Positions 7,062-15,639 of a stretch of 64,000 nucleotides of DNA are shown here, one piece after another (the stretch's first letter is position 1; each line of letters opens with the position of its first letter). The notes under the pieces were generated by a model. The model searched no databases, was not told where the DNA came from, and was given only the letters and a program-made list of their open reading frames with translations. Source of the DNA: Mucilaginibacter gilvus (GTDB lineage Bacteria > Bacteroidota > Bacteroidia > Sphingobacteriales > Sphingobacteriaceae); the NCBI RefSeq assembly GCF_004054195.1, contig NZ_SBIW01000003.1, forward strand, positions 434,001 to 498,000, read 5' to 3'. A program made the translations under genes and the position numbers.

Positions 7062-10000
7062 ATGTTAAAGCTTTCCTTTCGCAACCAGGTATTAGCAGGC
7101 TTTGTTGTTTCCATTGTATTGGTATTATTTATTGGCATACTTTCTTTTAACAGCATTAAACAGTTAGAGGACGATACCGTTTGGGTAAACCATACCCAAA
7201 ATGTAATAAAAACCACCAATAATTTACTGCAAAATTTAATAGATGGCGAGACTGGGATGCGCGGTTACGGTGCCACCGCCAATAAGGCTTTTTTAGACCC
7301 CTATAACGTTGCCGTACCCCGCATTAACGAGAATTTAAGTCAACTTGGCGACCTTATTTCCGATAATCCGTTACAAGTAAAACGTATTGATTCGCTTAAA
7401 GAACTTGTGGCACGCCAAATGGCCGTTTTAAAACTAAACATTGATACCCGCGAAGCCAAAGGGCTTGACTATATGGTTGCCCGCCACATGTTTTTGGCTG
7501 GCAAAGGCAATATGGATAGTATCCGCGATCTTAAAAACCGCGTAATAGAAACCGAAAACAGCCTGCTTGTACAGCGTAAAGTAGCTTCAGATAAGGCATC
7601 CAACGAAGCCATATGGGTTATTGTCATTGGTTCAACCGTTTTCCTGCTAATTATCTTCATCATGTTCTTCTACATTCAGGGAACATTTGCAAGGCAGAAA
7701 AAGATAGAGGATGAAGTGAAAATTGCCAATATTCAACTGGAAAAGGTACTGGCAGAGAATGAGGCCAAAAGCTGGCTGCTTATAGGTACCGGTACCCTGA
7801 ACGATAAAATGCAGGGCCAGCAAAGCGAAAAAGAACTAACAGAAAATATACTGGCCGAAGTTGGTAAATACGCCGGCGCGCTAACAGGCACCATGTACTT
7901 GTTTAACGAGGCCGAGGAGCGGTTAGACCTGTATGCATCTTACGCCTACAACGACCCCGCATCGTTAAAAAAATCTATCCGCATCTCGGAGGGCTGGATA
8001 GGGCAGGCAGCAAAAGACGAACGCGCCGCGGTAGTAAAAGGTAAACTGAATGATAAGCTGGAACTGGGCTCATCTATCGTAAGCGAAGAGATTATAGAAA
8101 CCTTCATCGTCCCTTTCTTCTTCGATAAAAAATTGAAGGGTGTAATGGAGATAGGTTTCCGCGGCGAACTGCGCGAACAGGTGAAAGATTATATCCTTTT
8201 GGTGGCAAATGATATTGGCATATCGGTAAACACCGCCCAGGCGCGTACCATTATGCACGATCTGTTTGAGGAAACTCAACAGCAGGCAGAAGAACTGGAA
8301 GCACAGCAGGAAGAAATGCGCGTTACCAACGAAGAGTTGATGAACAAAACAGAAATGTTGCAGGCATCAGAAGAAGAGTTGCGCGTACAACAGGAAGAGT
8401 TGCGCACCATTAACGCCGAACTGGAAGAAAAGGCCAGTTTGCTGGAAGAAAAGAATCAGGCCATTGAAGAAGCCCGCCAAAGCGTCACTCAAAAAGCCAA
8501 CGAGCTGGAGATCACCGGTAAATATAAATCGGAGTTTTTGGCCAATATGAGCCACGAACTGCGCACCCCGTTAAACAGTATTTTGGTACTGGCGCGCATT
8601 CTTAAAGACAACAAACCGCTAAACCTGAGCGAAGATCAGATTAAATACGCCAGCGTAATTTTTAACGCCGGTAACGATCTGCTGACGCTGATAAACGACA
8701 TTCTCGACCTTTCTAAAATAGAATCGGGTAAGCTGGAGATGCAGAACGAGGATATCCGGGTATCCGAAATTCTGGGCGATGTGCAATCGCTGTTTGCCGA
8801 AATGGCGATGAATAAGAATATCACCTTTAAAACCCATGTGCTGGATGTGCCCGCTACTTTCTTTACCGATAAGCAAAGGGTGGAGCAGGTTATTAAAAAC
8901 CTGTTATCAAACGCGTTTAAATTTACACAGGATGGCGGTTCCATTTCGGTTACGGCAAAGCCGGGTGTATTAACCAAAACCATCAGTTTCAGCATAAAAG
9001 ATTCGGGCATTGGTATCCCCGCCGATAAGCAGAAGATAATATTCGAGGCGTTTCAGCAGGCCGATGGCTCTACCAGCCGTAAATATGGCGGTACCGGATT
9101 AGGCTTATCCATTAGCCGCGAACTGGCAAGCCTGCTTGGCGGGCACATTACCCTTACCAGCGAGCCGGGCGAAGGCAGCGAGTTTACACTTACCCTGCCA
9201 TTGGAGGCCCAACGTGTTGAGGAAGAAACCCTGCCAACGGTTGAAACCTTTAAACCGGCCGCCAGTTTCCTGAGTACCATCGCTAAAAAACCGGAGAGCG
9301 GCCGCGAACCAACCGTAGTAATTGTAGAGGACGATAAAAATTTCGCCAATATTTTGCAGGATTACGCCAAAGACCATGGCTACAAAGCTATTATGGTGCA
9401 CGAAGGCACAGGCGCTTTTGAAATAATAAAAGAAAAGCAGCCGGACGCGGTTATTCTGGATATTATGCTACCCGGTAAAGATGGCTGGCAGATATTGAAG
9501 GAACTGAAGAACGACCCGGAAACCCTGGGTATCCCGGTACACCTTATGTCGGCAGGCGAGGCGGCGGCAAACCGTGTGCGTAAAGAAGGAGCTATCAGCT
9601 TCCTTAAAAAGCCGGTGGATACCGAAACGCTTGATAAACTGTTTACCGATATTATGGTGAACAGCGGTACCCGCTTTAAGCAGATACTGTTGGTAGAAGA
9701 CCATAAGGCCCAAAGCCAGGCCCTGAAAGACCTGATGCAAAGCCAGGGCATCACCGTTGACCAGGCGTATGATGGCGAGTCGGCTTTCCGGATGCTGCAT
9801 GAGAACGAATACCAGTGCGTGATACTTGATCTGAACCTGCCGGATATCTCCGGGCTCGACCTTTTAGATAAAATAAAAGAGGTGGATAAGTTTGCCGCGC
9901 TGCCGGTGATCATTAACACCGCTATGGAATTGGATAAAACATCTGTAAACAGGCTGATGCATTATGCCAACGCCATGGTGGTTAAAACCAATAAATCATC

Positions 10001-10493
10001 AGACAGACTAATAGACGAGGTGAACCTCTTCCTGAACAAAATAAGCGAATCAACCGGCACGCCGCATGCATCTGCCCCTATATCGCCCAAAAAATCGATA
10101 ACAGCAAATAAAGATAGCCTCAAGGGCAAAAAGGTGTTGGTGGTAGATGACGATATGCGTAATATTTTCGCCCTTAGCAGCGCATTGGAAAGTTACGATC
10201 TGACCGTTGTGATAGCCAATGACGGTGAAGAGGCGATAGCGAAGCTGGAAGAGATAACAGATATTGATATTGTGCTGATGGATATCATGATGCCAAAAAT
10301 GGATGGCTACGAGGCTACCAGGTATATCCGCAAGCAAAACAAATGGGCCAAATTACCTGTTATTGCGTTAACCGCAAAAGCAATGAAGGACGACCGCGAA
10401 AAATGCATAGCTGCAGGGGCTAATGATTATATCACAAAGCCGGTAGATATGGACAGACTCATTTCATTGATGCAATTGTGGCTGGATAGCTGA
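7062..10493 (+). CDS. Hybrid sensor histidine kinase, CHASE3-GAF-HisKA-HATPase-REC-REC-REC
   Basis: A 1143-residue inner-membrane hybrid kinase. A membrane helix at about 10-28 and a second at about 182-205 flank a periplasmic CHASE3-type helical sensor (NLLQNLIDGETGMRGYGAT). Then come a cytoplasmic GAF domain (about 225-400), a long glutamine/glutamate-rich coiled coil (about 400-485), HisKA with phosphoacceptor His498 (FLANMSHELRTP) and a HATPase (DSGIGIP, GGTGLGLS). Three receiver domains follow, with Asp800, Asp923 and Asp1074 (VLMDIMMPKMDG) as phosphoacceptors. The gene heads a four-gene run: cheR starts one base after its stop. The architecture suggests a multistep phosphorelay whose output may be the CheR/CheB pair or a diffusible regulator elsewhere. 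Ligand unknown. Confidence 0.93.
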   Translation: MLKLSFRNQVLAGFVVSIVLVLFIGILSFNSIKQLEDDTVWVNHTQNVIKTTNNLLQNLIDGETGMRGYGATANKAFLDPYNVAVPRINENLSQLGDLISDNPLQVKRIDSLKELVARQMAVLKLNIDTREAKGLDYMVARHMFLAGKGNMDSIRDLKNRVIETENSLLVQRKVASDKASNEAIWVIVIGSTVFLLIIFIMFFYIQGTFARQKKIEDEVKIANIQLEKVLAENEAKSWLLIGTGTLNDKMQGQQSEKELTENILAEVGKYAGALTGTMYLFNEAEERLDLYASYAYNDPASLKKSIRISEGWIGQAAKDERAAVVKGKLNDKLELGSSIVSEEIIETFIVPFFFDKKLKGVMEIGFRGELREQVKDYILLVANDIGISVNTAQARTIMHDLFEETQQQAEELEAQQEEMRVTNEELMNKTEMLQASEEELRVQQEELRTINAELEEKASLLEEKNQAIEEARQSVTQKANELEITGKYKSEFLANMSHELRTPLNSILVLARILKDNKPLNLSEDQIKYASVIFNAGNDLLTLINDILDLSKIESGKLEMQNEDIRVSEILGDVQSLFAEMAMNKNITFKTHVLDVPATFFTDKQRVEQVIKNLLSNAFKFTQDGGSISVTAKPGVLTKTISFSIKDSGIGIPADKQKIIFEAFQQADGSTSRKYGGTGLGLSISRELASLLGGHITLTSEPGEGSEFTLTLPLEAQRVEEETLPTVETFKPAASFLSTIAKKPESGREPTVVIVEDDKNFANILQDYAKDHGYKAIMVHEGTGAFEIIKEKQPDAVILDIMLPGKDGWQILKELKNDPETLGIPVHLMSAGEAAANRVRKEGAISFLKKPVDTETLDKLFTDIMVNSGTRFKQILLVEDHKAQSQALKDLMQSQGITVDQAYDGESAFRMLHENEYQCVILDLNLPDISGLDLLDKIKEVDKFAALPVIINTAMELDKTSVNRLMHYANAMVVKTNKSSDRLIDEVNLFLNKISESTGTPHASAPISPKKSITANKDSLKGKKVLVVDDDMRNIFALSSALESYDLTVVIANDGEEAIAKLEEITDIDIVLMDIMMPKMDGYEATRYIRKQNKWAKLPVIALTAKAMKDDREKCIAAGANDYITKPVDMDRLISLMQLWLDS

Positions 10494-10494
10494 T

Positions 10495-11334
10495 ATGAAA
10501 GAAGTTTTAGATAAGGATAGTAATTTAACAACCCCGCAATTAACCGAACTGATAGATCTTGTGAAAAAGATCCACGGATTCGATTTTGGTGATTACACCA
10601 AAGCTTCGCTAAAAAGGAGGCTGGCGCGGATCATGATGCTTAAAAAACTTTCCTTTTACGATCTGAAACATATCCTGGTGAACGACCAGGCCTTCTTCCA
10701 GGAATTTTTGGAAGAGATTACGGTTAACGTAACCGAGATGTTTCGCGATCCGTCCTTTTATAAAGCCTTAAACGCGCAGGTTATCCCTTACCTTTCTACC
10801 TATCAGTATACCAAGATCTGGTGCGCGGGTTGCTCATCGGGCGAAGAGGTTTACTCGCTGGCAATCCTGTTGAAAGAGGAGGGCTTGGGCAAAAAATCGT
10901 TCATTTACGGTACCGATATCAATACTGAAGTTTTAAAAGAAGCGCGCAAAGGCATTTACAGTTTACGCAAAATAAAAAGCTACGCAGAGAACTACCTCTT
11001 CACAGGCTTGCCCGGTTCTATAACCGACCATTTTACCATTATGTACGATGCCGCTGCTATTCACAGCGAATTGAAACAAAATACGCTATTCTCCGTACAC
11101 AACCTTATTTCTGATACGATATTCAATGAATTTCAGATGATAAGTTGCCGCAATGTTTTTATTTATTTTGAAACAGAATTGCAGGAACGCATCCTCGACC
11201 TTTTTTACAAAAGTCTCTGTCCGTTAGGTTACCTTTGTTTAGGCAACAAGGAAACCATCCGCAGTGATAACTTTCGTAAGAAGTTTAAGGTGATCAATCA
11301 AAAGGAAAATATATACCAAAAAATTGGCTCTTGA
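10495..11334 (+). CDS. cheR: CheR-type protein-glutamate O-methyltransferase
   Basis: A 279-residue SAM-dependent methyltransferase. The N-terminal helical CheR domain (LVKKIHGFDFGDYTKASLKRR, about 22-42) is followed by the catalytic Rossmann domain with the SAM motif WCAGCSSGEEVYSLA (near 104-118; most CheRs have P where this has V) and the late motif ISCRNVFIYFE (about 219). CheR normally methylates glutamates on chemoreceptors. No receptor, cheA or cheW is in the window, so the substrate may be a membrane or coiled-coil segment of the neighbouring kinases; that is inference. ATG at 10495 follows the kinase stop by one base and the cheB start overlaps its end. Confidence 0.9.
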   Translation: MKEVLDKDSNLTTPQLTELIDLVKKIHGFDFGDYTKASLKRRLARIMMLKKLSFYDLKHILVNDQAFFQEFLEEITVNVTEMFRDPSFYKALNAQVIPYLSTYQYTKIWCAGCSSGEEVYSLAILLKEEGLGKKSFIYGTDINTEVLKEARKGIYSLRKIKSYAENYLFTGLPGSITDHFTIMYDAAAIHSELKQNTLFSVHNLISDTIFNEFQMISCRNVFIYFETELQERILDLFYKSLCPLGYLCLGNKETIRSDNFRKKFKVINQKENIYQKIGS

Positions 11335-11917
11335 TAACCAACTGATCCGGCGATTTAACAAATCGAAAATGCTGCTTTTGGGCGGCTCGGCGGGTTCTTT
11401 TAAATTGTTGTTTAGGCTGGTAAAATTATTACCACACGATTTTAACAAGACAGTTATTATCATTATTCACAGAAAAAAGAACTTTTTTAGCGAAATTGAA
11501 AAACTGTTCGCCGAAAACAGCCGTATGTTACTCAGGGAAATTAGTGATAAAGACCCTATAGAAAGCAACGCTATTTATATAGCACCGGCGAACTATCATA
11601 CCCTGCTGGAAAAAAAAGGATATTTTAGTTTGGATGTATCAGAAGCAATATGGTATTCAAAGCCATCGATAGATGTAACCTTTGAGAGCGCTGCCGATGT
11701 TTTTGGCAAAAGCTGTACAGCTATATTGTTTTCGGGAGCAAACCAGGATGGGGCAGAGGGTTTGTTAAAGCTGCGTCAAAGCGGGGCATTAACCATTGCC
11801 CAACACCCTGAGGATGCTGAAATGGCAGAAATGCCAAACGCGGCCATTAGTATTAACGGTGCCGGATACATATTACGGACTACAGAGATATTTGAGCTAT
11901 TACAGAACGGCACTTAA
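11324..11917 (+). CDS. cheB: CheB-type methylesterase domain protein without receiver domain
   Basis: A 197-residue stand-alone CheB catalytic domain. The triad is visible: Ser22 in LLGGSAG, His49 in IIIIHRKK, and Asp in SGANQDGAEG near 142. The classic CheB receiver domain is absent, so activity cannot be set by direct phosphorylation; such short forms occur beside hybrid kinases. The best start is a TTG at 11324, overlapping the end of cheR by 11 nt; an ATG at 11369 would begin only six residues before the catalytic serine and is less likely. It presumably reverses the methylation carried out by the adjacent CheR. The second hybrid kinase starts 16 nt after its stop. Confidence 0.85.
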   Translation: MALDNQLIRRFNKSKMLLLGGSAGSFKLLFRLVKLLPHDFNKTVIIIIHRKKNFFSEIEKLFAENSRMLLREISDKDPIESNAIYIAPANYHTLLEKKGYFSLDVSEAIWYSKPSIDVTFESAADVFGKSCTAILFSGANQDGAEGLLKLRQSGALTIAQHPEDAEMAEMPNAAISINGAGYILRTTEIFELLQNGT

Positions 11918-11932
11918 CGCCTTACATATTAA

Positions 11933-13870
11933 ATGACCCCTATTAATATTTTGATCGTTGACGACAGGGAAGAAAATATAGTTGCCCTTGAAGCACTTCT
12001 TAAGCGTAACGATATACGCTTGTTTACTACAACATCGCCAAACGATGCCTTAAAAATTGCCTGGGAGAATCATATTTCCATTGCCCTGGTTGATGTACAG
12101 ATGCCCGAAATGGACGGCTTTGAGTTGGTAGAGATGCTAAAATCAAACCCACGTACCAGAGACATCATGGTAATTTTTGTAACCGCGATATCCAAAGAAA
12201 GCAAGTATGCCGTTAAAGGCTTTGGTGCCGGCGCCGTAGATTACCTTTATAAACCGCTCGACCCTTACATCACCTCTGCAAAAGTCGATTCGTTTATACA
12301 GCTTGCACGCCAGCAAGACGAGATAAAAGCCAAAAATATAGAATTGGAGGACTACGCGGTGGTAGTGAAAAACAGTGCCGACCTAATATGCTCTGTTTAT
12401 GCTACCACCCTGCGAATAAAAACCGTTAACCCGGCAGTAGAAAAAATATTGGGTTACCGGCAATCAGAGGTACTTAATAGCAGCATATTAGATTTGGCAA
12501 TTGATGCGGATAAAGAAGCCTTTAAAAAGAAAATTAGCGAGATAATTAAAGATAACCTGCAATTCTCGGTGTTCGAGTTTCAGTTTAACACCTTTGATAA
12601 GCGCACTATATGGGTAGATTGCCGCGTATCGTACCGCAATAAGGTTCTTTTTATGAACATAAGCGATTGTACGCCGCAAAAAAGTTATCAGGAGCAACTT
12701 ATCAAATCTAAAGAAGCGGCCGAGTACGGTAAAAAAGTAAAGGAAACATTTTTGGCCAACATGAGCCACGAACTGCGCACTCCTGTGAATGGCATTATAG
12801 GCATCAGCAATTTGCTGCGCAAAACAGGTGTAACCAACCAACAGGGCAACCTGCTGGATATGCTGGAAATATCGTCGCGATCGTTACTGGGGGTTATAAA
12901 CGACGTGCTGGATATTTCTAAAATAGAGGCAGGTAAGTTTAATATAGTTAGGTCCCCACATAATTTGCGCACTATTATCGAATCGGTACATGGCTTGCTT
13001 AAATTTAGCGCCGACGAGAAAAGCATTGAGTTTGAGCTGGAGATTGATGAGGGTATACCCGAGGTTTTGCTGATAGATTCGTTACGGATCAATCAGATCC
13101 TGATGAACCTGTTGAGCAATGCCATTAAATTTACAGATAGGGGTACGGTTAAGCTTAAGGTTGCATTGCTTCAAAAAACCGGCGATAAGGTACACTTGAA
13201 ATTTAGCGTGGAGGATAGCGGTATCGGCATCCCTGCTGACCGCCTTTCGAGAATATTTGAATCGTTTGAGCAAGCCGAAGATGATACTGCCAGCAAATAT
13301 GGCGGTACTGGTTTGGGGCTAACCATTGTTAAAAAGTTAGTTGAGTTAAAAGGCGGAGAACTTACGGTAAGCAGCAGGATAGGGAAGGGCAGTGTGTTTA
13401 CTTTTACCAACTGGTTTGAGATAGCTAAAATGCCCGAGCATAAAGCCGTTAAACCAGCCGCAGCGCTCACCTCTTTTGAAGGTTTGAATGTTTTGGTGGC
13501 CGAGGATAATATGATAAACCAGTTTATGCTGGTGAAGATGTTAAAAGACTGGAAAGTAAATGTAATGGTGGCCGATAACGGTACCAGCGCCATCGAAAAG
13601 TTTAAAGAGCACGACTACGACCTGGTTTTAATGGATACCCACATGCCCGGCCTTAATGGTTATCAAACTACAAAAGCCATCCGGATGGATTTTGCTGAGC
13701 CTAAACGGAGTGTGCCTATCATATCGCTATCTGCTGCCGCTTATGAGCACGAGCATAAAGAAGCCATAGCTGCCGGTATGAACGATGTTTTACCAAAACC
13801 ATTTGAAGCGCATGAACTGCACAGTAAAATTTTAAAACTGGTAGGCGATAAGCTTAAAAAAACAGTTTAG
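11933..13870 (+). CDS. Soluble hybrid histidine kinase, REC-PAS-HisKA-HATPase-REC
   Basis: A 645-residue protein with no membrane segment. An N-terminal receiver (Asp54 in LVDVQMPEMDGF) is followed by a PAS domain (about 140-250), HisKA with His279 (FLANMSHELRTPVNG), a HATPase with DSGIGIPADR and GGTGLGLT, and a C-terminal receiver with Asp568 (LVLMDTHMPGLNGY). The leading receiver is well placed to accept phosphate from the first hybrid kinase of the operon, making this a relay node that also senses a cytoplasmic cue through PAS. It is the last gene of the kinase-cheR-cheB-kinase run, 16 nt after cheB, and its end overlaps the convergent ogt gene by 17 nt. Confidence 0.92.
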   Translation: MTPINILIVDDREENIVALEALLKRNDIRLFTTTSPNDALKIAWENHISIALVDVQMPEMDGFELVEMLKSNPRTRDIMVIFVTAISKESKYAVKGFGAGAVDYLYKPLDPYITSAKVDSFIQLARQQDEIKAKNIELEDYAVVVKNSADLICSVYATTLRIKTVNPAVEKILGYRQSEVLNSSILDLAIDADKEAFKKKISEIIKDNLQFSVFEFQFNTFDKRTIWVDCRVSYRNKVLFMNISDCTPQKSYQEQLIKSKEAAEYGKKVKETFLANMSHELRTPVNGIIGISNLLRKTGVTNQQGNLLDMLEISSRSLLGVINDVLDISKIEAGKFNIVRSPHNLRTIIESVHGLLKFSADEKSIEFELEIDEGIPEVLLIDSLRINQILMNLLSNAIKFTDRGTVKLKVALLQKTGDKVHLKFSVEDSGIGIPADRLSRIFESFEQAEDDTASKYGGTGLGLTIVKKLVELKGGELTVSSRIGKGSVFTFTNWFEIAKMPEHKAVKPAAALTSFEGLNVLVAEDNMINQFMLVKMLKDWKVNVMVADNGTSAIEKFKEHDYDLVLMDTHMPGLNGYQTTKAIRMDFAEPKRSVPIISLSAAAYEHEHKEAIAAGMNDVLPKPFEAHELHSKILKLVGDKLKKTV

Positions 13871-14339
13871 TTTGCCCCACGCCCATAACGCGGGCTTCAT
13901 GGTCAAGCAGCCATTGTTTGCGCCACAGCCCACCCGCATAGCCGGTTAAGCTGCCATCGCTGCCAATAACGCGGTGGCAGGGCACCACTATCCACAGCAT
14001 ATTTTTACCGTTAGATGCCGCTATGGCGCGTATGGCCAGCGGGTTTTTCATTTGGTTGGCCAGTTGCAGGTAGCTCATGGTACTGCCATATTTTACGGCA
14101 AGCAGGTTCTCCCACACTTCTTTTTGAAAATCGGTACCGGCTTGGTTAAGCGGCAGTTCGAATTGCCTCCTGATTCCCTCAAAATATTCATCCAGTTGTT
14201 TAATGGCGAGGTTGATCAACGGCGAATCTGGTGGTGTTTCTACGCATTCCTCGTCGCGGATGCTGATGGAAACAATATGCGTTTCATCAGCCCTGATGCG
14301 GACAAAACCAACCGGCGTTTTATGGAATGCCTCGTACAT
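13854..14339 (-). CDS. ogt: Methylated-DNA--protein-cysteine methyltransferase
   Basis: A 161-residue suicide DNA-repair protein that transfers O6-alkyl groups from guanine to its own cysteine. The active site VPCHRVIGSDGSLTGYAGG near residue 125 contains the PCHR motif and the downstream glycine-rich loop. The N-terminal half is the short ribonuclease-H-like domain of Ogt, without an Ada-type zinc domain. Length is typical. The 3' end overlaps the convergent hybrid kinase by 17 nt. The downstream boundary of the SDR gene lies 4 nt from its start on the same strand, so the two probably form one transcript. Confidence 0.92.
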   Translation of the reverse strand: MYEAFHKTPVGFVRIRADETHIVSISIRDEECVETPPDSPLINLAIKQLDEYFEGIRRQFELPLNQAGTDFQKEVWENLLAVKYGSTMSYLQLANQMKNPLAIRAIAASNGKNMLWIVVPCHRVIGSDGSLTGYAGGLWRKQWLLDHEARVMGVGQTKLFF

Positions 14340-14343
14340 ACTA

Positions 14344-15153
14344 TTATAAACTTTCTGCTTTAAGCAAGGCTTTGTAATACACCTTGCCCATGTTTTTGGT
14401 GATAAACTTGCGCGGCATAAAACTCATAAATACGTTGCCCACCCGGTTTAAAAAGCCCGGGATATGCACATGCTTGCGCGATATAAAAGCGTTTAGTCCT
14501 TCAATAGCCGCCTGTTCAACTGGCATCAGCCAGCTTTTAAGGTCGTTAAAGTTTTTACCTTCGGTCATTTCTGTGGCAATGCCGCCGGGGGCGTAAACAG
14601 TTAAAGAAAGCGCCGGATTTTTTATCTCTACAGATAAAGCATTGGCAAAAGCCATAATGAAAGCCTTGGTTGCAGAATACACTGCCTGGTAAGGCACCGG
14701 GAAAAACGCCGCCATGCTGGATACGATCATAACCCCACCTTCTGTTTTAGCCTTTTCGAAATGAGCGACCAGCTGGCTGGTCATATATACCACGCTGTTC
14801 ACGTTGGTTTTCATTATGTTCTCGGTTTGTTCCCAGGGCATATCACTGTGGCGGCCAAAGTAGGTTACGCCCGCGTTTAATATAGCGCCGTAGAGTGTGC
14901 CATCGGCCAGGGTATCGTCTATCATCCGCACCACATCTTCGTGTACAGACAGATCTGCAACCATTACCTTTACCTTAATGCCTGCGGATGCTTCCAGTTC
15001 GGTTTTAAGCTGATCGAGTTTGTCTTTACGGCGTGCGGCAATGATGAGGTTTGCGCGGTGTTTTGTGGCCAGTTGTTTGGCCATTTCCTTCCCCAAACCG
15101 GATGAGGCACCGGTAACCAATATCCATTTATCCGTTAAGTCTAATTTCTCCAT
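14344..15153 (-). CDS. Short-chain dehydrogenase/reductase
   Basis: A 269-residue classical SDR. The cofactor loop TGASSGLGKEMA lies near residues 13-24, the NAG motif appears as LNAGVTYFG near 90, and the catalytic Ser (SSMAAFF) and YSATK come near 140-160. It therefore probably oxidises or reduces a small alcohol or ketone with NAD(P). The substrate cannot be told. The frame is open 52 codons further upstream, but that stretch lacks SDR sequence and crosses intergenic repeat-like DNA. The ATG at 15153 gives the usual SDR N-terminus (MEKLDLTDKWILVTGAS) and has TACCTTTC, close to the -7 consensus, 4 nt upstream. ogt follows after 4 nt. Confidence 0.88.
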   Translation of the reverse strand: MEKLDLTDKWILVTGASSGLGKEMAKQLATKHRANLIIAARRKDKLDQLKTELEASAGIKVKVMVADLSVHEDVVRMIDDTLADGTLYGAILNAGVTYFGRHSDMPWEQTENIMKTNVNSVVYMTSQLVAHFEKAKTEGGVMIVSSMAAFFPVPYQAVYSATKAFIMAFANALSVEIKNPALSLTVYAPGGIATEMTEGKNFNDLKSWLMPVEQAAIEGLNAFISRKHVHIPGFLNRVGNVFMSFMPRKFITKNMGKVYYKALLKAESL

Positions 15154-15331
15154 GATGAAAGGTAAAACTAAGGAAATATTGGGAAAGTATAGATTTTTGC
15201 GAAAGGTATGGGGGGAATAGCTTTTAAACTTTTTCGTTGATTTTGGCTGAAGCCAGGGATCTGAATATGTAATCCGCCCCCTAAAGGGGATGGCAATATT
15301 TAGACACAATGCTTTTTCAGGTCCAATGCCG

Positions 15332-15407
15332 TTCGGCTTTAGCCAACGGATAAGTTAAAACCAACGGAATTGGCTTTAGCCGAAATCGCCAATCTTGAAA
15401 TTTTAAG
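15332..15407. repeat. Dispersed 'TTCGGCTTTAGCCAA' element, copy 2
   Basis: TTCGGCTTTAGCCAA at 15332 and TTGGCTTTAGCCGAA at about 15370 form an imperfect inverted pair. The unit aligns with 4421-4489. Such GGCTTTAGCC elements look like REP-type or miniature mobile repeats. Confidence 0.7.
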
Positions 15408-15433
15408 AAAGGCGGCTCTGGGAAAATATGACA

Positions 15434-15460
15434 TATAAAGTGTTTTACTTTATACTTTTG
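15434..15460 (+). promoter_or_regulatory. Inverted repeat overlapping a -7 box (TACTTTTG)
   Basis: TATAAAGT (15434-15441) and ACTTTATA (15447-15454) form a perfect 8-bp inverted repeat with a 5-nt loop, and TACTTTTG at 15453-15460 fits TAnnTTTG. A regulator bound here could control a transcript running toward ccmB. No -33 motif seen. Confidence 0.35.
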
Positions 15461-15590
15461 TAAGTTCTACTTTTTTATTTAATTTATTAATTATCAAATT
15501 TTTATATAAATAACCTAAAGTACATGGATGTTCCAAAGTGTTTCACGAAAAACTGTAAAGCACCGATAATCAAATGAGTTTTTAAAATAG

Positions 15591-15615
15591 GTGTTCCACA
15601 TTCTAAGTGGAACAC
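15591..15615. promoter_or_regulatory. Perfect 9-bp inverted repeat upstream of ccmB
   Basis: GTGTTCCAC (15591-15599) and GTGGAACAC (15607-15615) are separated by 7 nt and end 24 nt before the ccmB start, where an operator would lie. The arms equal the half-sites of parS variants; a related TGTTTCACG lies at 15539-15547. Confidence 0.45.
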
Positions 15616-15626
15616 TTACAAGTTGC

Positions 15627-15634
15627 TATATTTG
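15627..15634 (+). promoter_or_regulatory. -7 box (TATATTTG) of ccmB
   Basis: TATATTTG fits TAnnTTTG and ends 5 nt before the ATG at 15640. Confidence 0.5.
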
Positions 15635-15639
15635 CCCCA

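Larger units (their letters stand above)
15154..15639. other. 486-nt intergenic region rich in palindromes and repeats
   Basis: No convincing protein gene. In order it holds a CCCCCTAAAGGGG-type palindrome near 15280, a dispersed repeat (15332-15407), an A/T-rich tract, and two further inverted repeats before ccmB, which are listed separately. A 17-codon frame at 15524-15577 (MDVPKCFTKNCKAPIIK) begins with ATG but is too short to judge. Confidence 0.6.

Noticed and set aside
9380-9919. A 179-codon minus-strand frame
   Set aside because: Antisense to the receiver domains of the hybrid kinase, Ser/Ile-rich as expected of reversed coding sequence.
15524-15577. A 17-codon ATG frame (MDVPKCFTKNCKAPIIK) before ccmB
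   Set aside because: Too short to judge; no promoter spacing of the kind seen at other starts, and it overlaps parS-like DNA.
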